Shown: piece by piece, positions 44,145 to 54,347 of the stretch
How the letters are laid out: every line of letters starts with the position of its first letter
Numbering within the stretch: position 1 is the first letter of the stretch
Source: Herbaspirillum autotrophicum
GTDB taxonomy: Bacteria; Pseudomonadota; Gammaproteobacteria; Burkholderiales; Burkholderiaceae_D
DNA: 64,000 bases
Direction: 5' to 3'
Assembly: GCF_001189915.1 (NCBI RefSeq)
Contig: NZ_LFLS01000020.1
Coordinates: 1-64,000 of the forward strand
Program-made: the position numbers and the translations under genes
Notes under the pieces: model-generated
Told to the model about the DNA's origin: nothing
Database searches by the model: none
Seen by the model: only the letters and a program-made list of their open reading frames with translations

Positions 44145-46708
44145 GTTCGCACGCCGACGACATCGCATGCTTTCACTGCGGCCAGGCGTTGCCGGCTGCT
44201 GCCGCTGACGGTCGCTGGGCGGTCACATTGGGCAGCACATCGCACCCGATGTGTTGTCCCGGTTGCCAATCGGTAGCACAAGCGATCATCTCCAGCGGCA
44301 ACGCCGCCTACTACGAAAACCGCACCGAATTGCCGGCCCGCGCCGATGGCGCAGAGTTGGTGCCGCCGGAACTGGAAATGATTGCGCGCATGGAAGCGCA
44401 AGGCGAATTTGCTGCCGGCGCTGCGCGGGACGGTGACAGTGAAGCCCTGTTGTCACTGGATGGCATCCGCTGCGCGGCCTGCGTCTGGCTGATCGAGCGT
44501 CATGTCGGACGGATGCCGGGTGTGGTATCGGCCCAGCTCAATGTATCGACGGAAAGACTGGCGCTGCGCTGGAACAAAGATCAGTGTTCCCTGCGCAGCA
44601 TCTTGCAAGCCCTGCGCACAATCGGTTATCAAGCCTATCCGTTCGATGCGGCGCGCCAGCAAGCGCAGCGCCGGCGGGACCGGCATACCTTGTTTCGCCA
44701 ACTGTTCGTTGCCGGGCTCAGCATGATGCAAGTCATGATGTATGCGATTCCGGTGTATATGGCAGGCGCCGGTGACATCGAAGCCGACATGCATGCGCTG
44801 ATGCGCTGGGCCAGTCTGTTTCTGACCTTGCCGGCAGTCGCATATTCGGCCTTGCCGTTTTTCAAAGGCGCCTGGCGCGATCTCAGGGCCGGCAGCGCCG
44901 GCATGGATGTGCCAGTGGCGTTGGGGATTGCAGTCGGCTTTGTGGCGAGCGTGATTGCTACGGTGCGCGATGTCGGCGACGTGTATTTCGATACCGTCAC
45001 CATGTTTATCTTTTTGCTGTTGTGCAGCCGCTATCTGGAACTGGCGGCGCGTCGCAAATCGGCGGCAACGCTGGAACGCATGCATCAGGCTTTTCCTGCT
45101 TCGGCTCAGCGCCTGACTGCGTATCCGCAGAGTCGCGCCACGGAAGTGCTGGCTTCCTCGCAACTCCAGATCGGTGACATGATTCTGGTGCGTCCGGGCG
45201 AGGCGGTAGCGGCAGATGCGGTGGTGGCGGAAGGCGAATCGAATATCGATCTGTCCTTGTTGAGTGGCGAAAGCCGGCCTGCTGCCTGTGTTGTCGGCAG
45301 CCTGGTGCCAGGCGGCGCGGTCAATCTGTCGCAGCCGCTGGTGTTGCAGGTACAACGGGAAAGCAGTGCCAGTACGCTGGCGGTACTGGCCTTGCTGGCG
45401 CAACAAGCGGGTGCAGGCAAACCGGAAATTGCGCGCCGCGCCGACCGCTTTGCCGCCAGTTTCGTCAAGGTGTTGCTGCTGTTGGTATTCGCCACGTTCT
45501 GTTTCTGGCAATGGTACGACCCGTCGCGCGCCTGGCTGATTGCGGTGGCGGTACTGGTGGTGTCATGTCCGTGTGCCTTGTCGCTGGCGACGCCATCGGC
45601 GCTGGCAGCGACCACCGACAGACTGCTGCGTGAAGGCGTATTGGTTGCCGGCGCACATGTTCTGGAAACCCTGCACCGCGCCAGTGTCATTGTATTCGAC
45701 AAGACCGGCACACTGACGCGCGGACGACCCGTGTTACTGCATTGCGCCACGGTGGCCGCCGCCGGCAACGGCATGGACGCCGCTACCTGTATCCGCATTG
45801 CGGCGGCGATGGAAGCATCCAGTACCCATCCACTGGGCCAGGCGCTGATCGCTGCCGCTCAGGCTTCGTCCGGTGCCGCAGCGAGTACCGTGCAGGTCCG
45901 TGCCGAATGCGCCACGCCGGGTGCCGGACTGGCAGCGCAGGTGGAGGGCATATCGTACCGGCTCGGTACCCGCGATTTTGTGCAAGGTTTGTGTCGCGCC
46001 CCGTTGCCGCAGGCATTGAACAACGACGGCAGCAGCGCGGCGACCCAAGTCTATCTGGGCAATGAGCATGGCTGGCAGGCGCGTTTCGATATTGCAGACG
46101 CCTTGCGCCCCGATGCCGCTGCCACGGTGCAGTGGTTTCAACAGCATGGCAAGCAAGTGATCTTGCTCAGCGGAGACCGGCAGGCAGTGGTCGATGTCGT
46201 CGCGCGTCGTCTGGGTATCGGGCATGCCATTGGTGAGCGCTTGCCGCAGGGCAAGCTGGAATTCGTACGGCATTTGCAACAGAACGGCGAAGTGGTGGCG
46301 ATGATTGGCGACGGCATCAATGACGCGGCAGTGCTGCGTGCCGCAGATGTGTCGTTTGCCATGGGGGCCGGTGCGGCCTTGGCGCAAGCCCATGCAGACG
46401 TGGTCTTGCTCAAGGATCAGTTGTCGGCATTTGCCGAAACTGCCGCTGCGGCCAGCCGTACCATGCGCGTGATGCGCCAGAATCTGGCCTGGGCCACGCT
46501 GTACAACGTGGTGGCGATTCCGGCCGCTGCGATGGGTTTGATCGATCCGTGGTTATGCGCGGTCGGCATGTCTGCCAGTTCCGCCATCGTGGTTTGCAAC
46601 GCACTGCGCCTGCGCGGTCGCGGACGTACGCGGACTTTTTTCACCACCGCTGCGGCGGATCAGACCAGGGAGCCGCATGGAAGCGCTGTATCTGCTCATT
46701 CCGCTTAG
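44141..46708 (+). CDS. ccoI: Cu+-translocating P-type ATPase CcoI (FixI)
   Basis: From ATG 44141 the 855-residue ATPase has an N-terminal CFHCG/CCPGC pair, a heavy-metal domain (GIRCAACVWLIE), eight spans, the ion motif SCPCALSLATPSAL, the phosphorylation site VFDKTGTLTRG and the MIGDGINDAAVL hinge. CcoI supplies copper to the cbb3 oxidase. GGGAG precedes the ATG. It overlaps ccoS by 32 bases. Confidence 0.95.
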   Translation: MSSHADDIACFHCGQALPAAAADGRWAVTLGSTSHPMCCPGCQSVAQAIISSGNAAYYENRTELPARADGAELVPPELEMIARMEAQGEFAAGAARDGDSEALLSLDGIRCAACVWLIERHVGRMPGVVSAQLNVSTERLALRWNKDQCSLRSILQALRTIGYQAYPFDAARQQAQRRRDRHTLFRQLFVAGLSMMQVMMYAIPVYMAGAGDIEADMHALMRWASLFLTLPAVAYSALPFFKGAWRDLRAGSAGMDVPVALGIAVGFVASVIATVRDVGDVYFDTVTMFIFLLLCSRYLELAARRKSAATLERMHQAFPASAQRLTAYPQSRATEVLASSQLQIGDMILVRPGEAVAADAVVAEGESNIDLSLLSGESRPAACVVGSLVPGGAVNLSQPLVLQVQRESSASTLAVLALLAQQAGAGKPEIARRADRFAASFVKVLLLLVFATFCFWQWYDPSRAWLIAVAVLVVSCPCALSLATPSALAATTDRLLREGVLVAGAHVLETLHRASVIVFDKTGTLTRGRPVLLHCATVAAAGNGMDAATCIRIAAAMEASSTHPLGQALIAAAQASSGAAASTVQVRAECATPGAGLAAQVEGISYRLGTRDFVQGLCRAPLPQALNNDGSSAATQVYLGNEHGWQARFDIADALRPDAAATVQWFQQHGKQVILLSGDRQAVVDVVARRLGIGHAIGERLPQGKLEFVRHLQQNGEVVAMIGDGINDAAVLRAADVSFAMGAGAALAQAHADVVLLKDQLSAFAETAAAASRTMRVMRQNLAWATLYNVVAIPAAAMGLIDPWLCAVGMSASSAIVVCNALRLRGRGRTRTFFTTAAADQTREPHGSAVSAHSA

Positions 46709-46901
46709 CACGCTGGCGGTATTCTTCGCGCTGTGGATTTTCTTTCGCGCCTCCGACAGTGGTCAGTTCGACGATATGGTCGGTCCGGCCATGCGCATTC
46801 TGCATGACGACGACAATGTGGTTGCAGCGGCGCCTGAAACTCCGGTCGACGGCAGTGTCGATCAGGCGGCGCGCGTGCCCCACGAACAACAATTGTCGTG
46901 A
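46677..46901 (+). CDS. ccoS: cbb3 oxidase assembly protein CcoS
   Basis: The 74-residue protein has one N-terminal span and the CcoS signature FALWIFFRASDSGQFDDMVG. CcoS is needed for heme/copper insertion in cbb3 oxidase. It starts inside the end of ccoI, indicating coupling. The C-terminus is acidic and longer than in many homologues. Confidence 0.94.
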   Translation: MEALYLLIPLSTLAVFFALWIFFRASDSGQFDDMVGPAMRILHDDDNVVAAAPETPVDGSVDQAARVPHEQQLS

Positions 46902-46925
46902 TTTTTTCTGCAGTTTGGCGCGCGC

Positions 46926-46939
46926 TTGATTCACATCAA
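46926..46939 (+). promoter_or_regulatory. FNR box upstream of ccoN
   Basis: TTGATTCACATCAA is a perfect TTGAT-N4-ATCAA match. A -10-like TAAGCT (46962-46967) puts the start near 46974, so the box centres at about -41.5, class II. It overlaps nothing coding and separates ccoS from ccoN. Confidence 0.88.
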
Positions 46940-46998
46940 GGATCGCCAACCGCTTAAGAACTAAGCTTGGTCCACTATCGGATACAAGGGGCTCTTAG

Positions 46999-48465
46999 GT
47001 GGACAAAGCACTTTTCTACAATTACAAGGTGGTCCGGCAATTTGCCGTGGCCACTATCTTCTGGGGCGTGGTGGGAATGTTGGTGGGGGTGTTCATTGCG
47101 GCGCAGCTGGCCTGGCCGCAACTGAACTTCGACATCGCGTGGCTCAGTTTCGGCCGTCTGCGTCCGCTGCATACCAATGCGGTGATCTTTGCCTTCGGTG
47201 GCAGCGCGCTGATCGCAACGTCGTATTACGTGGTGCAACGCACCTGCCAGGTACGGCTGTTCTCGGATCAGCTGGCCGCATTCACATTCTGGGGCTGGCA
47301 ACTGGTGATCGTGCTGGCAGCGATTACGTTGCCGCTCGGGTATACCCGTGGCAAGGAATATGCTGAGTTGGAGTGGCCGATTGCAATCTTGCTGGCAGTG
47401 GTGTGGGTCGCGTATGCGATTGTATTTTTCGGCACGCTGCTCAAGCGCAAGGTGCCGCACATCTATGTCGCCAACTGGTTTTATGGCGCCTTCATTCTGG
47501 CCGTCGCCATTCTGCATATCGTCAACGGTGCGGTCATGCCGGCCACGCTGACCAAATCGTATTCCGCCTACAGCGGTGTGCAAGACGCCATGATCCAGTG
47601 GTGGTACGGGCATAATGCGGTCGGCTTTTTTCTCACCGCCGGTTTCCTCGGCATGATGTATTACTTCATCCCCAAGCAGGCTGAACGTCCGGTGTATTCC
47701 TATCGGTTGTCGATCGTCCACTTTTGGGCGCTGATCTTCACCTATATGTGGGCCGGTCCGCATCACCTGCATTACACCGCATTGCCGGACTGGACCCAGT
47801 CGCTGGGCATGGTGTTCTCGCTGATTCTGCTGGCGCCATCGTGGGGCGGCATGATCAACGGCATGATGACGCTGTCGGGGGCATGGCACAAATTGCGCAC
47901 GGATCCGATTCTGAAATTCCTGGTAGTGTCGCTGTCGTTCTACGGCATGGCGACCTTCGAAGGTCCAATGATGGCGATCAAGACCGTGAATGCCTTGTCG
48001 CATTACACCGACTGGACCATCGGCCACGTTCACTCCGGCGCTCTGGGCTGGGTCGGCTTCATCACCATGGGCTCGATGTATTACCTGATTCCGCGCTTGG
48101 CCGGCAAGACCCAGATGTGGAGCAAAGACATGATCGAAGTCCATTTCTGGATGGCGACCATCGGCATCGTGTTGTACATCGCTGCAATGTGGATTGCCGG
48201 CGTGATGCAAGGTCTGATGTGGCGCGCCGTCAACAGCGACGGTACCCTGACTTACTCCTTCGTGGAAAGCGTCAAGGCCACTTATCCCTACTATGTGATC
48301 CGTTTCCTTGGCGGCGGACTGTACCTGAGCGGCATGTTGCTGATGGCATTCAATGTGTTCAAGACCATGCAAGGCGGCCGTCTGGTGGAAGCCAGAATCC
48401 CCGCCATGCGCGATGCACATGCCAAACCAGCACAGGCATTCAATGATTCCGGAGCAATTGCATGA
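46999..48465 (+). CDS. ccoN: cbb3-type cytochrome c oxidase subunit I
   Basis: The 488-residue subunit has 12 spans and heme/CuB histidines in [35 protein letters not shown] and [14 protein letters not shown]. It starts with GTG at 46999, 8 bases after AAGGGG. It reduces oxygen with high affinity. The stop overlaps ccoO (ATGA). Confidence 0.97.
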   Translation: MDKALFYNYKVVRQFAVATIFWGVVGMLVGVFIAAQLAWPQLNFDIAWLSFGRLRPLHTNAVIFAFGGSALIATSYYVVQRTCQVRLFSDQLAAFTFWGWQLVIVLAAITLPLGYTRGKEYAELEWPIAILLAVVWVAYAIVFFGTLLKRKVPHIYVANWFYGAFILAVAILHIVNGAVMPATLTKSYSAYSGVQDAMIQWWYGHNAVGFFLTAGFLGMMYYFIPKQAERPVYSYRLSIVHFWALIFTYMWAGPHHLHYTALPDWTQSLGMVFSLILLAPSWGGMINGMMTLSGAWHKLRTDPILKFLVVSLSFYGMATFEGPMMAIKTVNALSHYTDWTIGHVHSGALGWVGFITMGSMYYLIPRLAGKTQMWSKDMIEVHFWMATIGIVLYIAAMWIAGVMQGLMWRAVNSDGTLTYSFVESVKATYPYYVIRFLGGGLYLSGMLLMAFNVFKTMQGGRLVEARIPAMRDAHAKPAQAFNDSGAIA

Positions 48466-49076
48466 AATTTACCCACGAACGGATTGAAAAGAGTCCCTGG
48501 TTGCTGATCGCGCTGGTGGTACTGGTTGTCAGTGTCGGCGGCCTGGCTGAAATCGTGCCGTTGTTTTTCCAGAAGTCGACCACGGAACCGATTGACGGCC
48601 TCAAGCCCTATTCACCATTGCGTCTGGCCGGGCGTGACATTTATGTGCGGGAAGGTTGCTACAACTGCCACTCGCAAATGATTCGCCCGTTCCGGGCCGA
48701 GACCGAACGTTATGGACATTACTCGGTGGCGGGTGAGTCGGTGTATGACCGCCCGTTCCAATGGGGATCGAAACGCACCGGGCCTGATCTGGCACGTGTC
48801 GGCGGTCGCTACAGCGACGAGTGGCATCGCGCCCATTTGAATAATCCGCGCGATGTGGTGCCGGAATCCAACATGCCGGGTTATCCGTGGCTGGCCACGC
48901 GCCGTCTCAATCCGCAAGAGATCGTGCCGCGCCTGCGCGCCTTGCAACGGCTGGGCGATCCGTACAGCGATGCGGAAATTGCTGCTGCGCCGGCGGCACT
49001 GGAAGGCAAGACCGAGCAGGATGCGCTGATCGCGTACCTGCAAGAAATGGGCACATTGATCAAGGCGGAGAGGTAA
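48462..49076 (+). CDS. ccoO: cbb3-type cytochrome c oxidase subunit II
   Basis: The 204-residue mono-heme subunit has one N-terminal membrane anchor and the heme c motif CYNCHS in [20 protein letters not shown], with Met ligand region SNMPGYPW. It passes electrons to CcoN. Its ATG overlaps the ccoN stop by 4 bases. Confidence 0.97.
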   Translation: MKFTHERIEKSPWLLIALVVLVVSVGGLAEIVPLFFQKSTTEPIDGLKPYSPLRLAGRDIYVREGCYNCHSQMIRPFRAETERYGHYSVAGESVYDRPFQWGSKRTGPDLARVGGRYSDEWHRAHLNNPRDVVPESNMPGYPWLATRRLNPQEIVPRLRALQRLGDPYSDAEIAAAPAALEGKTEQDALIAYLQEMGTLIKAER

Positions 49077-49078
49077 TC

Positions 49079-49279
49079 ATGCGGTTAATCGAATTTCTGA
49101 CAGATGTGCGCAGCCTGGTCACGCTCATCAGCTTTATCACCTTCGTTGGTATCCTGTGGTGGACGTATGTCACCCGTGGCGCGCACGATTTTGACCGCGC
49201 TGCGATGTTGCCGTTTGATGATGAACCGGAAGTCGTGCCAGGTGCCGCTTCCATTTCTGCGGAGCGTCATCATGGCTGA
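49079..49279 (+). CDS. ccoQ: cbb3 oxidase subunit CcoQ (FixQ)
   Basis: The 66-residue protein has one span (LVTLISFITFVGILWWTYVT) and the FDRAAMLPFDDE motif of CcoQ. GGAGAGG precedes the ATG. It overlaps ccoP by 8 bases. CcoQ stabilises the oxidase complex. Confidence 0.93.
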   Translation: MRLIEFLTDVRSLVTLISFITFVGILWWTYVTRGAHDFDRAAMLPFDDEPEVVPGAASISAERHHG

Positions 49280-50225
49280 CTTTACCAGCGGTTTCTGGGA
49301 TGGCTTCATCATTGTCCTGACGGTACTCGGCATCGTCGGCTGCGGCTTGCTATTGTGGTCGCAATCGACCAGTACCGTGCGCCGGACTGCCGACGGCAAA
49401 ATTGATCCGAGTACCGGTCATATCTGGGACGAGGATCTGGCAGAACTGAACAATCCGTTGCCACGCTGGTGGATGTGGCTGTTCTATCTCACCATCGTGT
49501 TTTCGGTCGGTTACCTGGTGCTGTATCCGGGACTGGGTTCGTATGCCGGCAAACTCAGCTGGGCCTCCACCGGTGAGTACAAGGAAGAGCTGAAAGCCGC
49601 CGATGCCCAATACGGTCCGCTGTTTGCGCAATACATGCAGCAGGATTTGAAAACCGTGGCCGCCGATCCGCAGGCGCACGCCATCGGTCAGCGCCTGTTC
49701 CTGACCTATTGCGCGCAATGCCATGGCTCGGATGCGCGCGGCAGCAAAGGTTTTCCGAATCTGACTGATAACGACTGGCTGCACGGCGGCACACCCGAAA
49801 TCATCAAGACCACCATCATGGAAGGCCGTCATGGCGTGATGCCGCCAATGGGCGCGGCAGTCGGTTCGGATGATGATGTCAAGAACGTGGCGCACTATGT
49901 GCTGAGTTTGTCCGGTTCCAGCCATGATCCGATCAAGGCGGTATTCGGCAAGTCGAAGTTCGGCGCCTGCATGGCGTGTCATGGTCCCGGCGGTACCGGC
50001 AATCAGGCCTTGGGCGCCCCCAATCTGACCGACAAGATCTGGCTCTACGGCGGTGGTGTTGACACCATCATGGAAACCATCCGCAAGGGTCGCGACAACA
50101 CCATGCCGGCATTCAAGGACTTCCTCGGTGAGCCGAAGGTGCATGTGCTGGCGGCGTATGTCTGGAGTCTGTCGAATACTGACAGCGGCTTCAACAGCAA
50201 GACCGGTGAATATGAAAAGAGATGA
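49272..50225 (+). CDS. ccoP: cbb3-type cytochrome c oxidase subunit III
   Basis: The 317-residue di-heme subunit has two N-terminal spans, the conserved LPRWWMWLFYLTIVF stretch and two heme c motifs, CAQCHG and CMACHG. It delivers electrons to CcoO. The ATG at 49272 starts the family sequence MADFTSGFWDGFI; longer in-frame starts are excluded by overlap with ccoQ. Confidence 0.97.
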   Translation: MADFTSGFWDGFIIVLTVLGIVGCGLLLWSQSTSTVRRTADGKIDPSTGHIWDEDLAELNNPLPRWWMWLFYLTIVFSVGYLVLYPGLGSYAGKLSWASTGEYKEELKAADAQYGPLFAQYMQQDLKTVAADPQAHAIGQRLFLTYCAQCHGSDARGSKGFPNLTDNDWLHGGTPEIIKTTIMEGRHGVMPPMGAAVGSDDDVKNVAHYVLSLSGSSHDPIKAVFGKSKFGACMACHGPGGTGNQALGAPNLTDKIWLYGGGVDTIMETIRKGRDNTMPAFKDFLGEPKVHVLAAYVWSLSNTDSGFNSKTGEYEKR

Positions 50226-51624
50226 CACGACGGTCGCCGGCAGCAATGCCGGCGGCGATGACGATGTACAAGTCATCAAGATGTATGCGGCCCGCGAAGA
50301 AATCTATTCGCGCCAGATCGATGGCCGCTACACGCGTCTGCGCTGGTTGTTTGTCTGGCTGACCCAGTTGTTGTTTTACGGTTTGCCGTGGCTGAACTGG
50401 AACGGCCGTCAGGCAGTATTGTTTGATCTGGCGGCGCGCAAGTTTTATCTGTTCGGGCTGGTGCTGTGGCCGCAGGATTTCATTTATCTGGCGGGCTTGC
50501 TGATCATCTGCGCATTCGCCTTGTTTTTGTTTACCGCTGTCGCCGGCCGGGTCTGGTGTGGCTACGCTTGTCCGCAAACGGTCTATACCGAAATCTTCAT
50601 GTGGATCGAGCATCGCATTGAAGGCACCCGCAGCGCCCGCATGCGTCGCGACCGCCAGTCATGGACGCTGTCCAAGCTGGCGCGCAAGTTTGCCAAGCAT
50701 CTGGTGTGGGGCGCGCTGGCGCTGTGGACCGGTTTCAGTTTCGTCGGCTACTTTTCGCCGATACACACCTTGTGGAGCGATGTCATCAGCTGGTCGCTCG
50801 GACCCTGGGAATCGTTCTGGATCGTGTTCTATGCGATTGCCACCTATGGCAATGCCGGCTGGATGCGCGAGCAGGTATGCAAGTACATGTGTCCCTATGC
50901 GCGTTTTCAGAGCGCCATGTTCGACCGCGATTCGCTGATCATCACCTATGACGCCGAGCGCGGTGAACAACGCGGACCGGTCGGCAAGGCCAGCGGCGAT
51001 TGCATCGACTGCACCCTGTGCGTGCAAGTGTGTCCGACCGGGATCGATATCCGCGACGGCTTGCAATACATGTGTATTGGTTGCGCCGCCTGCGTCGATG
51101 CCTGCAATTCGGTGATGAAAAAAATCGGACGCGCACCGGGGTTGGTGCGCTATGCCACCGAAAATGCGATGAAGGAAAAACTGTCGATGGCAGAAATCCG
51201 GCGCCGCATCTTCCGTCCGCGGGTGGTGATCTACACGCTCGTCATGTGGCTGATCCTGATTGCATTTTTCGGCACGCTGCTGTTTCGCATACCGCTCAAG
51301 CTTGATGTGATTCGTGATCGCGGCGTGATGGGGCGGGAAGTCGAAGACGGCATCATCGAAAATGTCTACCGCTTGCAAATCATCAACACCGACGAAGCAG
51401 CGCATCGATATCGTATTCGCGTCAGCGGCGTCGATGGCATTGCACTGGCCAGTCCGGAAGTGGTTGAGGTGGCTGCGACTGAAACGCTGGCATTGCCGGT
51501 GCGTGTCAGAGTGCCGCCAGGTATCGGTCATCCCGGTTCCAACAAGATCGTGTTCGATTTGCAGTCGCTGGACAATGAGCGTTACAAGGCTTCTGAAAAA
51601 GCCGCCTTTTATATTCCGCGCTAA
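50212..51624 (+). CDS. ccoG: cbb3 oxidase accessory protein CcoG (polyferredoxin)
   Basis: From ATG 50212 the 470-residue protein has several spans (LFVWLTQLLFYGLPWLNWNG, LFLFTAVAGRVWCGYACPQT) and two [4Fe-4S] motifs, CIDCTLCVQVCPTG and CIGCAACVDACN. CcoG is a cupric reductase for oxidase copper. The start overlaps the ccoP stop by 14 bases. No strong ribosome site is visible, consistent with coupling. Confidence 0.94.
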   Translation: MKRDDTTVAGSNAGGDDDVQVIKMYAAREEIYSRQIDGRYTRLRWLFVWLTQLLFYGLPWLNWNGRQAVLFDLAARKFYLFGLVLWPQDFIYLAGLLIICAFALFLFTAVAGRVWCGYACPQTVYTEIFMWIEHRIEGTRSARMRRDRQSWTLSKLARKFAKHLVWGALALWTGFSFVGYFSPIHTLWSDVISWSLGPWESFWIVFYAIATYGNAGWMREQVCKYMCPYARFQSAMFDRDSLIITYDAERGEQRGPVGKASGDCIDCTLCVQVCPTGIDIRDGLQYMCIGCAACVDACNSVMKKIGRAPGLVRYATENAMKEKLSMAEIRRRIFRPRVVIYTLVMWLILIAFFGTLLFRIPLKLDVIRDRGVMGREVEDGIIENVYRLQIINTDEAAHRYRIRVSGVDGIALASPEVVEVAATETLALPVRVRVPPGIGHPGSNKIVFDLQSLDNERYKASEKAAFYIPR

Positions 51625-51661
51625 GCCTTCGGGTTTAGCGCTCATCAGCCGGATATCTATC

Positions 51662-52225
51662 ATGCCCGCACACGTTTTGTCTTCATCCCGCAAGCCCGCT
51701 TCAACGCCGTGGTATCGCCAGTGCTGGCCGTGGCTGCTGATGCTGGGACCGGCCGTGGTGGTAGTGGCCGGCACCTATACCGGTTGGCTGGCGTTCAGCC
51801 GGCCCGACGCCTTGGTGGTGGATGATTATTACAAGGAAGGCAAGGCCATCAATCTTGATTTGCGTCGCGACCGCGAAGCTTCGCGGCAAGGCATCACGGT
51901 CGGGTTGAATTACGACGCCGGCAGTGGCAAGCTCAACGGCATCGTGCACAGCAAGCCGACGGCGGCGACTGGAAATTCAACGTTGCCGCGAGCGGTGGAG
52001 TTGCAGTTGTTGCACCCGACATTGCCTGAAAAGGATATCCGCCTGATTGTTTACCCGATGGCAGACGGCCGTTTCAGTGTGCCGGTGCCTGCACTGGATC
52101 ACGCACGCTGGCGGGTACTGATTGAAGATGGAAAACGTAATTGGCGTTTGCACGGCAATCTGGCATTGCCCGCGCAAACGCAGATCAACCTGAAAGCGCA
52201 AGACTGGAGTGCCGCCGACGATTGA
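51662..52225 (+). CDS. ccoH: FixH/CcoH family protein
   Basis: From ATG 51662 the 187-residue protein has one span (WLLMLGPAVVVVAGTYTGWL) after a short N-terminus, then PDALVVDDYYKEGKAINLDL, a FixH landmark, and a periplasmic beta-rich domain. It aids cbb3 assembly. It follows ccoG by 37 bases and converges on fnr with a 12-base gap. Confidence 0.88.
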   Translation: MPAHVLSSSRKPASTPWYRQCWPWLLMLGPAVVVVAGTYTGWLAFSRPDALVVDDYYKEGKAINLDLRRDREASRQGITVGLNYDAGSGKLNGIVHSKPTAATGNSTLPRAVELQLLHPTLPEKDIRLIVYPMADGRFSVPVPALDHARWRVLIEDGKRNWRLHGNLALPAQTQINLKAQDWSAADD

Positions 52226-52237
52226 CGGCGGTGGGCG

Positions 52238-52999
52238 TTACTGGTCGGTGCCGGCGGCGAGCCGCTTTAGCGCCGGTAAATCGACCACTTCCAGTTCACG
52301 GTTGTTGACCTTGAGCAGACCATCCTTGCGCAGTTTGGTGATCAGGCGGCTGACGCTTTCTATAGTCAGTCCCAGATAATTGCCGATGTCTTCGCGGGTC
52401 ATGCGCAACAGAAAACGATTGGCGGAATAACCGCGCGCAAAATAGCGTGATGACAAGTTCACCAGGAACGCGGCGATACGCTGTTCCGCCCGCATATTGC
52501 CGAGCAATACGATCACGCTTTGTTCGCGCGTGATTTCCTGGCTCATGATCCGATGGTAATGGCGCAACAAGGTCGGAATCTCGACAAACAATTCCTCCAG
52601 CCGGGCAAACGGGATCTCGCAGATTTCACTGTCTTCGAGTGCAATGGCATCGCATTGATGTTGGTCGGTGCCGATGGCATCCATGCCGAGCAACTCACCA
52701 TTCATCTGAAAACCGATGACTTGCCGGTCGCCATTGAGGTTGGCGCGGTAGGTTTTGAAATGTCCCACACGTACTGCATACAGCGCAGTGAAGCGGTCGC
52801 CGATACGATACAGATGACAGTCGCGCGCTACCTTGCGGCGGCCGATGATCTTGTCGAGCCGCTGCATATCGGATTCTTCCAGTCCCATCGGCAGACACAG
52901 CTGATGCAGGCCGCACGAAGAACAACTATTGTGCGCCACGTGTGCATTCGACAGCGGTGAATTCGACAGCGAAGTTTCGCTGCAGTAAGACTGATTCAT
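52238..52999 (-). CDS. fnr: FNR-type oxygen-sensing transcriptional regulator
   Basis: The 253-residue protein has cluster cysteines Cys26, Cys29, Cys35 (SCSSCGLHQLC) and the fourth in SEICEIPF, matching E. coli FNR spacing. The C-terminal HTH (MTREDIGNYLGLTIESVSRLITKL) has the E--SR recognition triad for TTGAT. With intact [4Fe-4S] ligands it should be active without oxygen and would recognise the boxes before hemN, ccoN and ompW. Confidence 0.95.
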   Translation of the reverse strand: MNQSYCSETSLSNSPLSNAHVAHNSCSSCGLHQLCLPMGLEESDMQRLDKIIGRRKVARDCHLYRIGDRFTALYAVRVGHFKTYRANLNGDRQVIGFQMNGELLGMDAIGTDQHQCDAIALEDSEICEIPFARLEELFVEIPTLLRHYHRIMSQEITREQSVIVLLGNMRAEQRIAAFLVNLSSRYFARGYSANRFLLRMTREDIGNYLGLTIESVSRLITKLRKDGLLKVNNRELEVVDLPALKRLAAGTDQ

Positions 53000-53127
53000 T
53001 TCCTGCTCCCCGGCCAGATTGTGCGGTGCAATTCAATGCCGCTATTTTAAGGTATCCGAGGAACGAACGGGAGCCTAACGGGCGATAAATCACCCGTTTC
53101 TTCGCACAATTAACTGTATTCTTGCGA

Positions 53128-54243
53128 TCAGATTGTTGCTGTGGTCTGACTTGGTGTCGTTAGTGACTCGCTGGTCGCTTTGCCGGAAAAATCGGTCCAG
53201 CACAAACGATCAAAATCGTACAGTTTGCAACGGCGTGCGGTATCGAAATACCAACGCCAGGAAAATTTCTGAATCACGATCCGGCCCGGCAATTTTTTCT
53301 CCAGCAAGGCCTGCGCCTGTTTTAGCCGGTACAGCGGCACACCCATATCCACGTGATGTGCGGTGTGTTCCATGATGTGATGCAACAGGGCCCCGATGCG
53401 ATAGTTGAATTGCAGATGAACGGTAGTGGAAACGAAGGGTTGTGCTGCGGCCCACTCCGTCTTGTTTTGATACCAGGCGACACCGGTATGCGTGTGGTGG
53501 ACATAGACAACGAAACCGATCATGGCATTCCAGAACAGAAATGGCACCACAAATCCGGCGCACAACGTCAGCCATACTGATTGTTCCGTAGCATAGGCAG
53601 CCCAGGTCAGTGCCGCGATCCAGATCAATGCGGCGCAGGTGACCAGAATCCCGTCGGCGACAAATTCGCGGCGACGGGTCGGCATCTGGCGACGCGACGG
53701 AAAGTACATGCGCTTCCACCACATATCGACGAAGTAATACAACCACGGCGCCCAGCCGCTGCGATAGATGCGTTCCAATGCGCGCCGCCAGACTGGCAAG
53801 GCACGGAACTCTTCGAGTGAATGCGGTTGCCAGACGAAATCGAAACCCTTCAGATTGGTGTAGCCATGGTGCACCACATTATGGCCGGTATGCCACAGGC
53901 TGAACGGCGTCAGCGACGGCAGGAAGACCAGCCGCCCGAGCCAGACATTGAGGCGACGATGGACGGTATAGCTTTGATGGCAGGCATCGTGACCGAGGAT
54001 GAACAGGCGGCCGATGATGAAGCCGGCGATCAGGCCGAAGCCGGTCTTGAGCCAGGGATTGGCGATCCAGACCGTGGCGCCGATGGCCAATGCAAATAAA
54101 ACCAGATCAACAGCGACCAGCAACAAAGCCAGTGCGGTATTGCGTTCGGAGATTGGCAGCAGCCATGAGCGAATGACCTTGCGATGTGGCATCGGTGTAT
54201 CCGGCGGGATGGAAACGGAAGCAGAGAGTTGGGTATCAGGCAT
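53128..54243 (-). CDS. Membrane fatty acid desaturase (second copy)
   Basis: The 371-residue protein carries three histidine boxes: HDACHQS (near residue 90), HNVVHHGYTN (near 124) and HTAHHVDMG (near 307), with four to six spans. This pattern is the FA_desaturase/DesA-like family, different from the one at 2892. It may act on phospholipid acyl chains or on a carotenoid-like lipid. No signal peptide. No clear pathway gene adjoins it. Confidence 0.85.
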   Translation of the reverse strand: MPDTQLSASVSIPPDTPMPHRKVIRSWLLPISERNTALALLLVAVDLVLFALAIGATVWIANPWLKTGFGLIAGFIIGRLFILGHDACHQSYTVHRRLNVWLGRLVFLPSLTPFSLWHTGHNVVHHGYTNLKGFDFVWQPHSLEEFRALPVWRRALERIYRSGWAPWLYYFVDMWWKRMYFPSRRQMPTRRREFVADGILVTCAALIWIAALTWAAYATEQSVWLTLCAGFVVPFLFWNAMIGFVVYVHHTHTGVAWYQNKTEWAAAQPFVSTTVHLQFNYRIGALLHHIMEHTAHHVDMGVPLYRLKQAQALLEKKLPGRIVIQKFSWRWYFDTARRCKLYDFDRLCWTDFSGKATSESLTTPSQTTATI

Positions 54244-54347
54244 TGGTATGGGAAATGGTCAGGATGGATATCCTTGCGATGAACGTCGGACCAGTACGCG
54301 CTGTGCTGGCAGCGCGCACTGGCCGGAAGATGACTGACAGGCAGTGA

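Noticed and set aside
46975..48420. 481-codon minus-strand frame
   Set aside because: It is antisense to ccoN, which has all expected ligands; the His/Gln-rich translation is typical of a shadow frame.
53000..53127. FNR autoregulatory box upstream of fnr
   Set aside because: TTGCGATCAG near 53120 has only a partial half-site and lies at the wrong place for a box; no palindrome was found.
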